A stretch of 64,000 bases of DNA from Clostridiales bacterium (GTDB lineage: Bacteria > Bacillota > Sulfobacillia > RBS10-35). The notes beneath the pieces were generated by a model. The model worked only from the letters and a program-made list of their open reading frames with translations, was not told where the DNA came from and did no database searches. The stretch lies in the NCBI GenBank assembly GCA_018729555.1, contig JAHHQG010000025.1, forward strand, positions 124,001-188,000, given 5' to 3'. The first letter of the stretch is position 1. Each line of letters begins with the position of its first letter. Shown here piece after piece: positions 26,081-34,001 of this stretch. The translations under genes and the position numbers were made by a program.

Positions 26081-26572
26081 ATGCCTGAAGAAAAGTCGCC
26101 CTACATCCAGGACTACTATGCGGAAAACTTCGCGTGGTGTTACGGCTGCGGCCGCCTCAACCCCCACGGCCTTCACTTCAAGACCCGCTGGGACGGGGAG
26201 GAAACGGTCACCCGCTACATGCCTCGTCCGGAGCACACGGCCATCCCCGGCTTCGTCTACGGGGGGCTTCTGGCTTCCCTGGCCGATTGCCATACCACCG
26301 GTTCGGGGGCCCTCGCCCTTCACAAGGCCGCAGGCCACCTCCCGGAGGATGGGGTGGAAGCCCCTCGCTGCGTGACGGCATCCCTCAAGGTGGACTTCCT
26401 CAAGCCCACCCCCGCGTTCACCTGGCTGGAAGCCCGGGGGCGCATTGTAGAAGTGGGCGCCCGCAAAGTGGTGGTGGCTACAGAAATCTGGGCCGATGGT
26501 CAGGTGGTGGTGCGGGCGGAAGGGGTGGCCGTAAGGGTACCCGATGCCATGAAGGGCGGCAGCTCCGCATAG
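26081..26572 (+). CDS. Hot-dog fold thioesterase (PaaI-like)
   Basis: Single hot-dog domain acyl-CoA thioesterase-like protein, 163 residues. The helix segment IPGFVYGGLLASLADCHTTGS and the strand CVTASLKVDFLKPTP match the PaaI/YbaW-type consensus, and the N-terminal CYGCGRLNPHGLHF motif with two cysteines is typical of one sub-group. The start is ATG 26081 behind GGAAAGGAAGGG. It closes the TatD-to-thioesterase gene run. The acyl substrate is unknown. Confidence 0.87.
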   Translation: MPEEKSPYIQDYYAENFAWCYGCGRLNPHGLHFKTRWDGEETVTRYMPRPEHTAIPGFVYGGLLASLADCHTTGSGALALHKAAGHLPEDGVEAPRCVTASLKVDFLKPTPAFTWLEARGRIVEVGARKVVVATEIWADGQVVVRAEGVAVRVPDAMKGGSSA

Positions 26573-26590
26573 ATTGACCGGGGGATCGCC

Positions 26591-27196
26591 CTGGATCTAG
26601 CCCGCCGCTTTCTGGAGCTCCTGGGGTACCCTGGCCTCGCCCTGGCGGTGTTCCTGGAGCAGGTGTTTCCCCCTCTTCCATCGGAAGTGATCCTTCCCTG
26701 GGTGGGATTTGCCATCGCTTCCGGAACGCTGGCTTGGCCGTGGGCCCTCCTTTCCGCCAGCGTAGGATCCCTCTGCGGGGGCCTCTTCATCTACAGCCTG
26801 GGGCGTCTTTTAGGGCGCCAGCGGCTCCTTCGCCTCATCCTCCGCACCCAGCGCTGGACGGGTATCAGCCAAGAAAACTTTCTCAGGGCTGAAGCCTGGT
26901 TTCAAACCCACGGAGCCTGGGGAGTCTTTCTGGGAAGGCTCCTTCCGGGGGTCCGGAGCGTCATTTCCCTTCCGGCAGGCGCCTGGCACATGCCCCTGGG
27001 GATCTTTGGGGTAGCCACCTTCCTGGGTTCCCTCTTTTGGGATGGCACCCTTCTCGGGCTGGGGATCCTCCTGGGGGCCAACTGGCCTCTGGTTTCGGTA
27101 TACCTTGCGTACTATCAGGAAGCGGTCTTAGCCCTCATCCTCGGGGCTCTCATCGTCCTTCTCTTCCGCCGCTTCTTCCCAAAGCTTCTCCCATAA
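26591..27196 (+). CDS. DedA family membrane protein (start uncertain)
   Basis: DedA/SNARE-associated membrane protein, about 200 residues with five to six hydrophobic segments; the family includes undecaprenyl-phosphate and phospholipid flippases. Motifs are FLEQVFPPLPSEVILPWVG, LGRLLPGVRSVISLPAG and the C-terminal helix. The first ATG/GTG/TTG in frame (GTG 26648) lies inside the conserved core, so the real N-terminus must be upstream. The only candidates are CTG 26591, with GGGGGA five bases before it, or ATT 26573 directly after the thioesterase stop. I give CTG. The 3' end overlaps mutY (convergent) by 69 bases. Confidence 0.8.
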   Translation: MDLARRFLELLGYPGLALAVFLEQVFPPLPSEVILPWVGFAIASGTLAWPWALLSASVGSLCGGLFIYSLGRLLGRQRLLRLILRTQRWTGISQENFLRAEAWFQTHGAWGVFLGRLLPGVRSVISLPAGAWHMPLGIFGVATFLGSLFWDGTLLGLGILLGANWPLVSVYLAYYQEAVLALILGALIVLLFRRFFPKLLP

Positions 27197-28138
27197 CGGC
27201 CGAAACGCCCTGGGGAGGGGAAGGGGAGGATCCGGTTGAAGGGGCACGTACTGGCCTTCAAGGCTTATACCTGTTTCCCCTGCCAAGGCTTCGTAGACCT
27301 TCACCTCCCACACCCGGTGGCTGAAGGTATGCCGGTAATCCCAGCGGGGAAGGCGCCGGGCGGGAAACCCCGGAGGCAGGGCAGGAAAACCGTAAAGACC
27401 GCCGAGAAGGCCTTCGGCCGGCCTTTTTTCCAGGAAGACTTCGTTCTGACGCCGGAGGATGAGGGTGGGCCGGGAAACCGGGCGGGGAGGCTTTCGCGGG
27501 GAGGGCTGATTCCCCTCACCCCTGGTCCGGCAGATCTCCCACAGGGGGCAGGCCGGGCAAAGGGGCTTCTTTGGCCGGCAGATGAGGTTTCCAAGGTCCA
27601 TGAGGGCCTGATTGAAGTCCCCCGGGCGAAGGGGATCAACCGCCTTTTGGGCCATGGCTTTAAGAAGGCGGGGATCGTCTTTTCCGAGAAGCCTCCGCCA
27701 AACCCGCCGGGCATTTCCGTCCAGGGCGGGGACAGCTTTTCCCCCCGCGATGCTGGCAAGGGCCCCCGCCATGTAGGGGCCAATGCCCGGAAGCCTCCGC
27801 AAAGCCTTCACATCGTGGATGGGGATCTCACCTTCGTGGTGCTTTACGATCTCCCGTGCCGCCTGGTGGAGGTAGCGGGCCCGGCGGTAGTAACCCAGAC
27901 CTTGCCAGAGCTGAAGAACCTCCTCTTCGGAGGCCCGGGCCAAACTCTCGATGTCGGGAAAGCGCCGGAGAAAGGCCTCATAGTAGGGGATGACCGTTTT
28001 CACTTGAGTTTGCTGCAGCATGAACTCGCTCACCAGGGTGGCGTAGGGGGAGGGGGAAGGCCGCCAAGGAAGTTCCCGTCGATGCTGGTCATACCAGGAA
28101 AGGAGCTTTTGCCGAAGATGGTGCAGGGACATCTCCAT
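27128..28138 (-). CDS. mutY: A/G-specific adenine DNA glycosylase
   Basis: MutY removes adenine mispaired with 8-oxoguanine. The protein is 336 residues from ATG 28138 (AAGGAAACC upstream). It shows the glycosylase core with SEFMLQQTQVKTVIPYY (catalytic Glu), the helix-hairpin-helix LPGIGPYMAGALAS and the catalytic Asp in ALDGNARRV. The iron-sulfur cluster Cys set is C-x6-C-x2-C-x5-C in the CRPKKPLCPACPLWEIC region. The C-terminal NUDIX-like 8-oxoG recognition domain follows. The gene is divergent from the TPP-riboswitch thi operon. A longer upstream frame exists but lacks a ribosome-binding site. Confidence 0.95.
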   Translation of the reverse strand: MEMSLHHLRQKLLSWYDQHRRELPWRPSPSPYATLVSEFMLQQTQVKTVIPYYEAFLRRFPDIESLARASEEEVLQLWQGLGYYRRARYLHQAAREIVKHHEGEIPIHDVKALRRLPGIGPYMAGALASIAGGKAVPALDGNARRVWRRLLGKDDPRLLKAMAQKAVDPLRPGDFNQALMDLGNLICRPKKPLCPACPLWEICRTRGEGNQPSPRKPPRPVSRPTLILRRQNEVFLEKRPAEGLLGGLYGFPALPPGFPARRLPRWDYRHTFSHRVWEVKVYEALAGETGISLEGQYVPLQPDPPLPLPRAFRPLWEKLWEEAAEEKDDESPEDEG

Positions 28139-28208
28139 GGTTTCCTTGTAGCAAAAGGGAGAAGGATTTTCTCCCCCCGAAGCGAATGGAATTAAAGTAA
28201 ATTCCATA

Positions 28209-28346
28209 GGCGGGTGCTCTGGGGGAGCCCGTTTAGGGCTGAGATCGCGCCATTGGCGCGGAACCCTTCGAACCTGATCTGGGTCATACCAGCGTAGGGA
28301 GAGAGCCCACCTCCATCTTCCAGAGCGCCTCCTTGCCCAAAGGAGG
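28209..28346 (+). promoter_or_regulatory. TPP (thiamine pyrophosphate) riboswitch for thiM-thiE-thiD
   Basis: THI-box aptamer at 28209-28301: GCGGGTGCTC, the GGGCTGAGAT strand, ACCCTTCGAACCTGATCTGG and the closing CATACCAGCGTAGGGAG, all canonical. The expression platform is a hairpin CCTCCTT (28328-28334) pairing with AAGGAGG (28340-28346). It sequesters the thiM Shine-Dalgarno sequence and is followed by TCTTTTT, so ligand binding could block translation, terminate transcription, or both. TPP binding represses the operon in known cases. Confidence 0.97.
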
Positions 28347-28353
28347 TCTTTTT

Positions 28354-29166
28354 ATGCCCCCAAGCTTCGGCACCATGCTGGCCCGTCTGCGGGAAAAGCG
28401 TCCCCTCATCCACCACATCACCAACGATGTGGTTACCCACATCACCGCCAATGCCACCCTGGCGGCAGGCGCCTCCCCCATCATGGCCAAAGCCCTGGAG
28501 GAAGTGGAAGAGGTGGCCCGCCAGGTGGATGGCCTGGTCCTTAACATCGGGACCCTTACCCCGGCTCAGGTGGAGGCCATGAAGGCGGCGGGGAAGGCAG
28601 CGAAAGAGCGGGGGATCCCCATCGTCCTCGATCCTGTGGGCTACGGGTTTACCGCCCTTCGTACCCAGGCCACCCATGAGCTCCTCTCGGAGGTAAAGCC
28701 GACCGTCATCCGCGGAAATCAGGGGGAGATCGGCCTTTTGGCCGGAGGAAAGGCAGCCGTCAAAGGGGTGGAAGGACGAGGGGACGATCCTCAGGAGATG
28801 GATCGCCTGACGATAGAGCTGGCGAAAAGAGAACAGGCGGTGGTGGCCATGACGGGCCCCGAAGATCGCATCAGCGACGGGGAAAGGCTTCTTGTCCTCA
28901 AGAGGGGCCATCCCGCCATGGCGACCATCACCGGGAGCGGCTGCATGGCGACGGCGGTGGTGGCCTCGTGGGTGGCCGCTTTCCCCGAGGATCCTCTCTG
29001 GGCCACTGCCGGGGCCTTGGCGGCCTTCTCCCTGGCCGGAGAGAAGGCGGCGGCCCACAGCCGGGGGCTGGGAAGTTTTACGGCGGAACTCCTGGATGCC
29101 CTGGCGGCCCTCACGCCGGAAGAGCTGGACTCCCTGGAGGCGGAAATCCATGAGCGCTCCCTTTGA
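28354..29166 (+). CDS. thiM: Hydroxyethylthiazole kinase
   Basis: ThiM phosphorylates the thiazole moiety 4-methyl-5-(2-hydroxyethyl)thiazole for thiamine salvage; 270 residues. Motifs include HHITNDVVTHITANATLAAGASPIMA at the N-terminus, DPVGYGFTALRT, RGNQGEI and the catalytic TGSGCMATA anion-hole segment with Cys. In place of the common Asn in the early NxVVxN motif it reads NDVVTH, a modest deviation. It starts at ATG 28354 behind AAAGGAGG inside the riboswitch platform, and overlaps thiE by 17 bases. Confidence 0.96.
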   Translation: MPPSFGTMLARLREKRPLIHHITNDVVTHITANATLAAGASPIMAKALEEVEEVARQVDGLVLNIGTLTPAQVEAMKAAGKAAKERGIPIVLDPVGYGFTALRTQATHELLSEVKPTVIRGNQGEIGLLAGGKAAVKGVEGRGDDPQEMDRLTIELAKREQAVVAMTGPEDRISDGERLLVLKRGHPAMATITGSGCMATAVVASWVAAFPEDPLWATAGALAAFSLAGEKAAAHSRGLGSFTAELLDALAALTPEELDSLEAEIHERSL

Positions 29167-29791
29167 TCCCCGGGTTCTTCGCCTTTACGCCATCGTCGAT
29201 GAGGAGTTTTTGGGGGGAAAAGAAGGCCTTTTGGAACCGGCCGAAGCCCTTCTCAAAGGGGGAGCCACCTCCCTCCAGCTGAGGGCGAAGAAAGCTTCGG
29301 GAAAGCAGTTTTATGAGTGGGCCCGGGAGCTCCGCTCCCTCACCCGTCGGTATGGCGTACCCCTTTGGATCAACGATCGGGTGGATGTGGCCCTGGCGGT
29401 GGACGCCGATGGCGTCCACGTGGGGGAGGAGGACCTTCCCCTCCCCGAGGTCGTCTCCCTCATGAAGGGAAGGGGTTGGGTGGGCTTTTCCCCTGCCGGC
29501 GTGGAAAGGGCTCGTTGGGCGCAGGAGGTGGGGGCCCACTACCTGGGGGTAGGCCCCATCTTTGCCACCCGCAGCAAGGCTGATGCAGGCGAAGCCATGG
29601 GCCTCGAGGGCTTGCGGCGGGTGGTGGACGCCGTCAGTATCCCCGTGGTGGCCATCGGGGGTCTCCAGCAGGCCCATGTCCGGGAGGTCTTACGGCAGGG
29701 AGCTGCCGGAGCCGCCTTTATCTCGGCTCTTTTGGGAAGCTCGGACATCGAGGGAGCTACCCGGGCCATGAAGGAGGCGATGGACCCATGA
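29150..29791 (+). CDS. thiE: Thiamine-phosphate synthase
   Basis: ThiE joins hydroxymethylpyrimidine pyrophosphate and thiazole phosphate to give thiamine phosphate; 213 residues, TIM barrel. Visible motifs are [17 protein letters not shown], the [24 protein letters not shown] metal/pyrophosphate site, [17 protein letters not shown] and VAIGGLQ with the C-terminal phosphate site. It overlaps thiM upstream and shares ATGA with thiD. Most of the gene (from its start to 29708), plus the end of thiM, is present again in inverted orientation at 31362-31938. Confidence 0.96.
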   Translation: MSAPFDPRVLRLYAIVDEEFLGGKEGLLEPAEALLKGGATSLQLRAKKASGKQFYEWARELRSLTRRYGVPLWINDRVDVALAVDADGVHVGEEDLPLPEVVSLMKGRGWVGFSPAGVERARWAQEVGAHYLGVGPIFATRSKADAGEAMGLEGLRRVVDAVSIPVVAIGGLQQAHVREVLRQGAAGAAFISALLGSSDIEGATRAMKEAMDP

Positions 29792-30588
29792 AGATTCCCA
29801 GAGCCCTGACGGTGGCAGGGTCCGACTCGGGAGGCGGGGCAGGCATCCAGGCGGACCTAAAAGCCTTTTTGGCTTCTGGAGTCTACGGCCTTTCGGTCAT
29901 CACCGCGGTGACGGCCCAGAACACCGTGGGCGTGCAAGGGGTGGTGGTGCTGGAGCCTGCTTTTGTCCGCCTCCAGCTTCAATCGGTGATGGAAGACATC
30001 GGAGCCGATGCCGTGAAGACAGGCATGCTGGCGACAGGCGACATCATCCGGGAAGTGGCCAGAGCCATCGAGACCTATGGGATCGACCGTTTGGTGGTGG
30101 ACCCTGTGATGGTGGCCAAATCGGGGGATCGTCTCCTGGATGAGACGGCCGTCGGAGCCTTGAGGGACGAGCTTTTGCCCAAGGCCCTGGTAGCTACCCC
30201 CAACCTCCCTGAAGCAGAAGCCCTCTTGGATATGGAGATCCGCTCCCTTGAAGCCATGGAGAAGGCAGCCCGAAGGCTTCACGACCTCGGAGTCGCCTAT
30301 CCCGTCATCAAAGGGGGTCACCTGGAGGGGGAAGACGCCATCGACGTGGTCTTCGACGGCAAGGAGATCCGCCGTTTTCGAGCACCCCGCTATCCCACCC
30401 GCCATACCCACGGAACAGGCTGCACCTTTGCTTCCGCTATCGCGGCGGGGCTGGCCTTGGGGAGGGAGCCCCTCCACGCCATCGAGTACGGGAAGACGTT
30501 TATCACCGAAGCCATTGCCAAAGCCCTTCCCCTAGGGAAAGGGAAAGGCCCTACCAATCCTGGGGGTTTGGTGCAAGTTCGTTCATAG
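29788..30588 (+). CDS. thiD: Hydroxymethylpyrimidine / phosphomethylpyrimidine kinase
   Basis: ThiD phosphorylates hydroxymethylpyrimidine twice to the pyrophosphate used by ThiE; 266 residues, ribokinase-like fold. Motifs: [19 protein letters not shown] at the N-terminus, [33 protein letters not shown] and the catalytic [17 protein letters not shown] anion hole. It starts at ATG 29788, overlapping thiE by four bases, and completes the riboswitch-controlled salvage and coupling operon. Confidence 0.96.
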   Translation: MKIPRALTVAGSDSGGGAGIQADLKAFLASGVYGLSVITAVTAQNTVGVQGVVVLEPAFVRLQLQSVMEDIGADAVKTGMLATGDIIREVARAIETYGIDRLVVDPVMVAKSGDRLLDETAVGALRDELLPKALVATPNLPEAEALLDMEIRSLEAMEKAARRLHDLGVAYPVIKGGHLEGEDAIDVVFDGKEIRRFRAPRYPTRHTHGTGCTFASAIAAGLALGREPLHAIEYGKTFITEAIAKALPLGKGKGPTNPGGLVQVRS

Positions 30589-30618
30589 ATCTTTCATCCA
30601 GGGCAAAAACTTTGTAAG

Positions 30619-31221
30619 GTGGTGAGAAAACAGGAGGAGAGTGCGGCTTTGGCTTGTGGCCACCTCTTTCTTTTGATCGGCCCTAGCGGCAGCGGAAAGA
30701 CCAGCATCATCCAGCGAGTCACGCAAGAGATGCCCCAAGTGCGCTTTTTGCCCACGTCCACCACCCGTCCTCCCCGCCCTACGGAAAAGCACGGGCGGGA
30801 GTATTTCTTCATGACCGACGAGGAGTTCGATGAAGCCCTCGCCCGGGGTGAGTTCCTGGAGTGGCAGTGGATCCACGGCAACCGCTACGGGACATCTCGC
30901 CGGCGCATCATGGAAGCCCTGGAGCGGGGGGAGATCATCATCATGTCGGTGGATGTCCTGGGAGGCCTGGTGATCCGCAAAGAGCTCAAGGACTGTTCCA
31001 CCGCCATCTTCGTGAGACCTTCGTCCACGGCCCAGCTCAGGGAGCGGCTGGAGAAAAGAGGCGATGCCGCCGAGTCCATCGAACAGCGGCTAGAGCGGGT
31101 GCAAAAAGAGCTGGCTCTGGCCCACGAATCGGATTTCCTCGTCATCAACGACAACGGCCACCTGGATGATGCCGTGGAGGCGGTGGAAAAGATCATCCGC
31201 CAGGTTACAGGCATCTCTTAA
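30619..31221 (+). CDS. gmk: Guanylate kinase
   Basis: Guanylate kinase, which converts GMP to GDP; 200 residues. The P-loop is IGPSGSGKTS (residues 19-28), followed by the GMP-binding STTRPPRPTEKHGREYFFMT region, FLEWQWIHGNRYGTS and the lid region with RLEKRGDAAESIEQRLER. It starts at GTG 30619, 30 bases after thiD. The SVDVLGGL segment replaces the more usual DIDVQGA, so it is somewhat divergent but has all the binding residues I can see. It ends before a hairpin at the LysM gene. Confidence 0.92.
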   Translation: MVRKQEESAALACGHLFLLIGPSGSGKTSIIQRVTQEMPQVRFLPTSTTRPPRPTEKHGREYFFMTDEEFDEALARGEFLEWQWIHGNRYGTSRRRIMEALERGEIIIMSVDVLGGLVIRKELKDCSTAIFVRPSSTAQLRERLEKRGDAAESIEQRLERVQKELALAHESDFLVINDNGHLDDAVEAVEKIIRQVTGIS

Positions 31222-31242
31222 CATTGGGAAGAACGCCTGTCT

Positions 31243-31270
31243 CCTCATCCGCATAGGGTGGCGGATGAGG
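31243..31270 (+). promoter_or_regulatory. Hairpin covering the LysM gene ribosome-binding region
   Basis: Perfect ten-base stem CCTCATCCGC (31243-31252) / GCGGATGAGG (31261-31270). The 3' arm reaches into GAGGTGATGAGAC just before ATG 31280. It could hold back translation or act as a weak terminator for gmk; there is no T-tract. Confidence 0.5.
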
Positions 31271-31279
31271 TGATGAGAC

Positions 31280-32519
31280 ATGACCATCGATGGATCCGGG
31301 TGCCCGGAAGGGACCTTTAGTTACACCATCCAGGCGGGGGATACCTTTTACCTTCTGGCGACGGCAGCTCCCTGCCGTAAGACCTCCCGGACATGGGCCT
31401 GCTGGAGACCCCCGATGGCCACCACGGGGATACTGACGGCGTCCACCACCCGCCGCAAGCCCTCGAGGCCCATGGCTTCGCCTGCATCAGCCTTGCTGCG
31501 GGTGGCAAAGATGGGGCCTACCCCCAGGTAGTGGGCCCCCACCTCCTGCGCCCAACGAGCCCTTTCCACGCCGGCAGGGGAAAAGCCCACCCAACCCCTT
31601 CCCTTCATGAGGGAGACGACCTCGGGGAGGGGAAGGTCCTCCTCCCCCACGTGGACGCCATCGGCGTCCACCGCCAGGGCCACATCCACCCGATCGTTGA
31701 TCCAAAGGGGTACGCCATACCGACGGGTGAGGGAGCGGAGCTCCCGGGCCCACTCATAAAACTGCTTTCCCGAAGCTTTCTTCGCCCTCAGCTGGAGGGA
31801 GGTGGCTCCCCCTTTGAGAAGGGCTTCGGCCGGTTCCAAAAGGCCTTCTTTTCCCCCCAAAAACTCCTCATCGACGATGGCGTAAAGGCGAAGAACCCGG
31901 GGATCAAAGGGAGCGCTCATGGATTTCCGCCTCCAGGGTAGACCCCTTGAACCTTCAGATCGGGCAGGTCATCTGCATTCCGACGGTGACGCCGCCTCCC
32001 ACCACGTGCCCTCCGGGGACGTTCGCCTACACCATCCAGGCAGGGGACACCTTCTACAGCCTCGCTCAGAGGTTCCACACGACGGTGGAGGCGATCCAGG
32101 CAGCCAATCCGGGCGTGGATCCCACCAAGCTCCAGGTGGGGCAGGTCATCTGCATTCCGACGGTGACGCCGCCTCCCACCACGTGCCCTCCGGGGACGTT
32201 CGCCTACACCATCCAGGCGGGGGACACCTTCTACACCCTGGCCCAGAGGTTCCACACGACGGTGGAGGCGATCCAGGCAGCCAATCCGGGCGTGGATCCC
32301 AGGAGGCTCCAGGTGGGGCAGGTCATCTGCATTCCCGAGGCTACGCCTCCCTCCCGCACCTGCCCACCCCACACTTTCCCCTACACGGTGCAGCCCGGGG
32401 ATACCTTCTTCCGCCTCTCCCAGCGGTTTGGAGTCTCCATCCAAGCCCTTCTGCAGGCCAATCCCGGGGTAGATCCCAACCGGTTGCAGGTAGGTTCCAC
32501 CCTCTGCATCCCCTTCTGA
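31280..32519 (+). pseudogene. LysM-repeat protein, interrupted by an inverted thiE copy
   Basis: Protein made of tandem LysM peptidoglycan-binding repeats, each about 50 residues: CPPGTFAYTIQAGDTFYSL, AQRFHTTVEAIQAANPGVDP, then LQVGQVICIP and a TPPPTT linker. One damaged and three complete repeats are visible. The first repeat starts at ATG 31280 and breaks after TFYLLA at 31361. It resumes in the same frame phase of the motif at GVDPLNLQIGQVICIP from 31939, with about 20 codons of the repeat missing between. The remaining repeats run to 32519. Several are almost identical at DNA level. No signal peptide is seen; such proteins occur in spore coats of Bacillota (inference). Confidence 0.85.
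31362..31938. repeat. Inverted copy of 29132-29708 (end of thiM + thiE)
   Basis: These 577 bases are the reverse complement of 29132-29708, containing the thiM C-terminus and about 186 codons of thiE. I found no differences by comparing the translations. Junctions are at GGCGA/CGGCAGC and CTCCAGGG/TAGACCCC, both with a few bases of shared sequence. It sits within one LysM repeat, replacing roughly 60 bases. The thiE fragment has no start context of its own. Confidence 0.92.
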
Positions 32520-32602
32520 ACGAGAAGACCGCAGAGGCAAGGAGAGAGAGACGGGGAAGGGGACGGCGGGAGAAGTCAAGCGTCGCCAGGGCGAAGAGGC
32601 CA

Positions 32603-32636
32603 GGATCAGGGACAGCCCGCGGGCTGTCCCTGATCC
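32603..32636. repeat. 34-base perfect palindrome between convergent genes
   Basis: GGATCAGGGACAGCCCG followed immediately by its exact reverse complement. It lies between the LysM gene and the convergent monooxygenase, two bases from the latter's stop codon. There is no T-tract, so it may be a bidirectional terminator or the relic of a palindromic repeat element. The surrounding 32520-32602 stretch holds no gene. Confidence 0.75.
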
Positions 32637-32637
32637 G

Positions 32638-33681
32638 TCACGAAGAGGGAGAGATCGAAACCTTCAGAGCTTTCCTCACGGCGGGAGCCACCCTGTCCCC
32701 CAGAAGTTCGATGGACCGCAGCACCTTCTTGTGGGGATAGAGGCCTATCATCTGCATGAGGAAGCGGTCGTGGCCAAAGAGTTCGTGCTGGTACAGAATC
32801 TTCTCCACGATCTCCTGGGGGCTGCCGACAAAATCAGCTCCCCTGAGGGAACGGGAAAACTCGAACTGCTCCCGGGTGAAAGGGGCCCATCCCCGCTCTT
32901 TCCCGATGCGATTCATCACCTGGCTGAAGGCGGGCCACGCCAGCTGAGCGGCCTCTTCGCTGGTGTCCGCGATAAACCCGTGGGAGCTGATGGCCAAAGG
33001 CGGCTTCCCATGGCCTGCCTTGGCTGCCGCCTCCCGGTGGATGCGGGCAAAGACGGTAAAGCGCTCCGGAAGACCTCCGATGATGGCGAGGGACATGGGG
33101 AGTCCCAGGCTTCCCGCCCGGGCCGCCGATGCCGGGGTTCCGCCCACGGCAATCCATACCGGCAGGGGATGTTGAACTGGGCGGGGGAAGATACCCTGGC
33201 CGTAGAGGGGCGGCCGGTGCTTCCCCTCCCATGTCACGTAGGTTTCCTCCCGGATCTTCAGGAGAAGATCGAGTTTTTCTGTGAAGAGTTCTTCATAATC
33301 GTTGAGATCGTACCCGAAAAGAGGAAAACTTTCGATGAAAGAGCCCCTCCCCACCATGATCTCCGCCCGGCCGCCGGAGAGGAGATCGACGGTGGCAAAT
33401 TGCTGGAACACCCGCACCGGATCGTCGGAGCTCAGGACCACCACCGCGCTGGAGAGGCGGATCCTCCGGGTGATGGTGGCTGCTCCCGCCAATACGGTGG
33501 CGGGGCTGGAGATGACGTAGTCCGGACGGTGGTGTTCTCCCACGGCCCAGACATCCAGGCCTACTTCGTCCGCCAGCTTCACTTCCTCCATGAGGCGGCG
33601 CATCCGTTCTTCCGGGCTGATGGGCTTTCCGGTCTCAGCGTCGATGCCCATATCGCCAAAGGTAAAAAGGCCGATCTCCAT
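32638..33681 (-). CDS. Luciferase-like flavin monooxygenase
   Basis: Bacterial-luciferase-family (LLM class) flavin-dependent oxidoreductase, 347 residues, TIM-barrel type. Features: [29 protein letters not shown] near the N-terminus, [27 protein letters not shown] with the flavin-phosphate region, [10 protein letters not shown] and the C-terminal [10 protein letters not shown]. The start chosen is ATG 33681, giving [12 protein letters not shown]; a longer frame upstream lacks support. It is divergent from the leuS T-box leader. The substrate is unknown. Confidence 0.9.
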   Translation of the reverse strand: MEIGLFTFGDMGIDAETGKPISPEERMRRLMEEVKLADEVGLDVWAVGEHHRPDYVISSPATVLAGAATITRRIRLSSAVVVLSSDDPVRVFQQFATVDLLSGGRAEIMVGRGSFIESFPLFGYDLNDYEELFTEKLDLLLKIREETYVTWEGKHRPPLYGQGIFPRPVQHPLPVWIAVGGTPASAARAGSLGLPMSLAIIGGLPERFTVFARIHREAAAKAGHGKPPLAISSHGFIADTSEEAAQLAWPAFSQVMNRIGKERGWAPFTREQFEFSRSLRGADFVGSPQEIVEKILYQHELFGHDRFLMQMIGLYPHKKVLRSIELLGDRVAPAVRKALKVSISPSS

Positions 33682-33686
33682 ATGTG

Positions 33687-33715
33687 TTGATCCCCCTCTT
33701 CCCGCTACGTACAAT
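33687..33715 (+). promoter_or_regulatory. Promoter of leuS
   Basis: TTGATC (33687-33692), 17-base spacer and TACAAT (33710-33715). Transcription would begin near 33722 and run through the T-box leader. Confidence 0.7.
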
Positions 33716-33721
33716 GGTACC

Positions 33722-33975
33722 CATAATCGGATAGCTCGCAATGAACGGGAGCAGTAGGCCGACGGCCGCCAGCGACAGAGAGCCGGGCCAGGTGCGAGCC
33801 GGTCTGGTGCCGTGGCCGAACTCGCCCGGGAGCTCCGGCAGCGAAAGAATCATCTGAGTAGCTGCGGCGGATGCCCTCCGTTATCGGGGCCAGAGGGGGC
33901 CGGGCCCTTCCCGGCCAACGAGGGTGGTACCGCGGAGAGGCTCCGTCCCTTGGGGATGGAGCCTCTGTCTTTAAG
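33722..33975 (+). promoter_or_regulatory. T-box leader (leucine, CUC specifier) of leuS
   Basis: tRNA-sensing T-box riboswitch. The conserved T-box AACGAGGGTGGTACCGCG is at 33918-33935 and the downstream terminator stem GAGGCTCC...GGAGCCTC (33936-33966) is followed by TGTCTTT. Upstream, the stem I region contains AGAGAGCC and the specifier-loop motif GAA-CTC (CTC at 33821-33823), a leucine codon that matches the downstream leucyl-tRNA synthetase. Uncharged tRNA-Leu(GAG) should stabilise the antiterminator and switch leuS on. Confidence 0.93.
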
Positions 33976-34001
33976 GAAAGGCGGAGAAGTGGGGGTTTGG
34001 C

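Noticed and set aside
31947-32519. CRISPR-like direct repeats
   Set aside because: The near-identical units of about 160 bases are in-frame LysM repeats of a protein, not short repeats with unique spacers.
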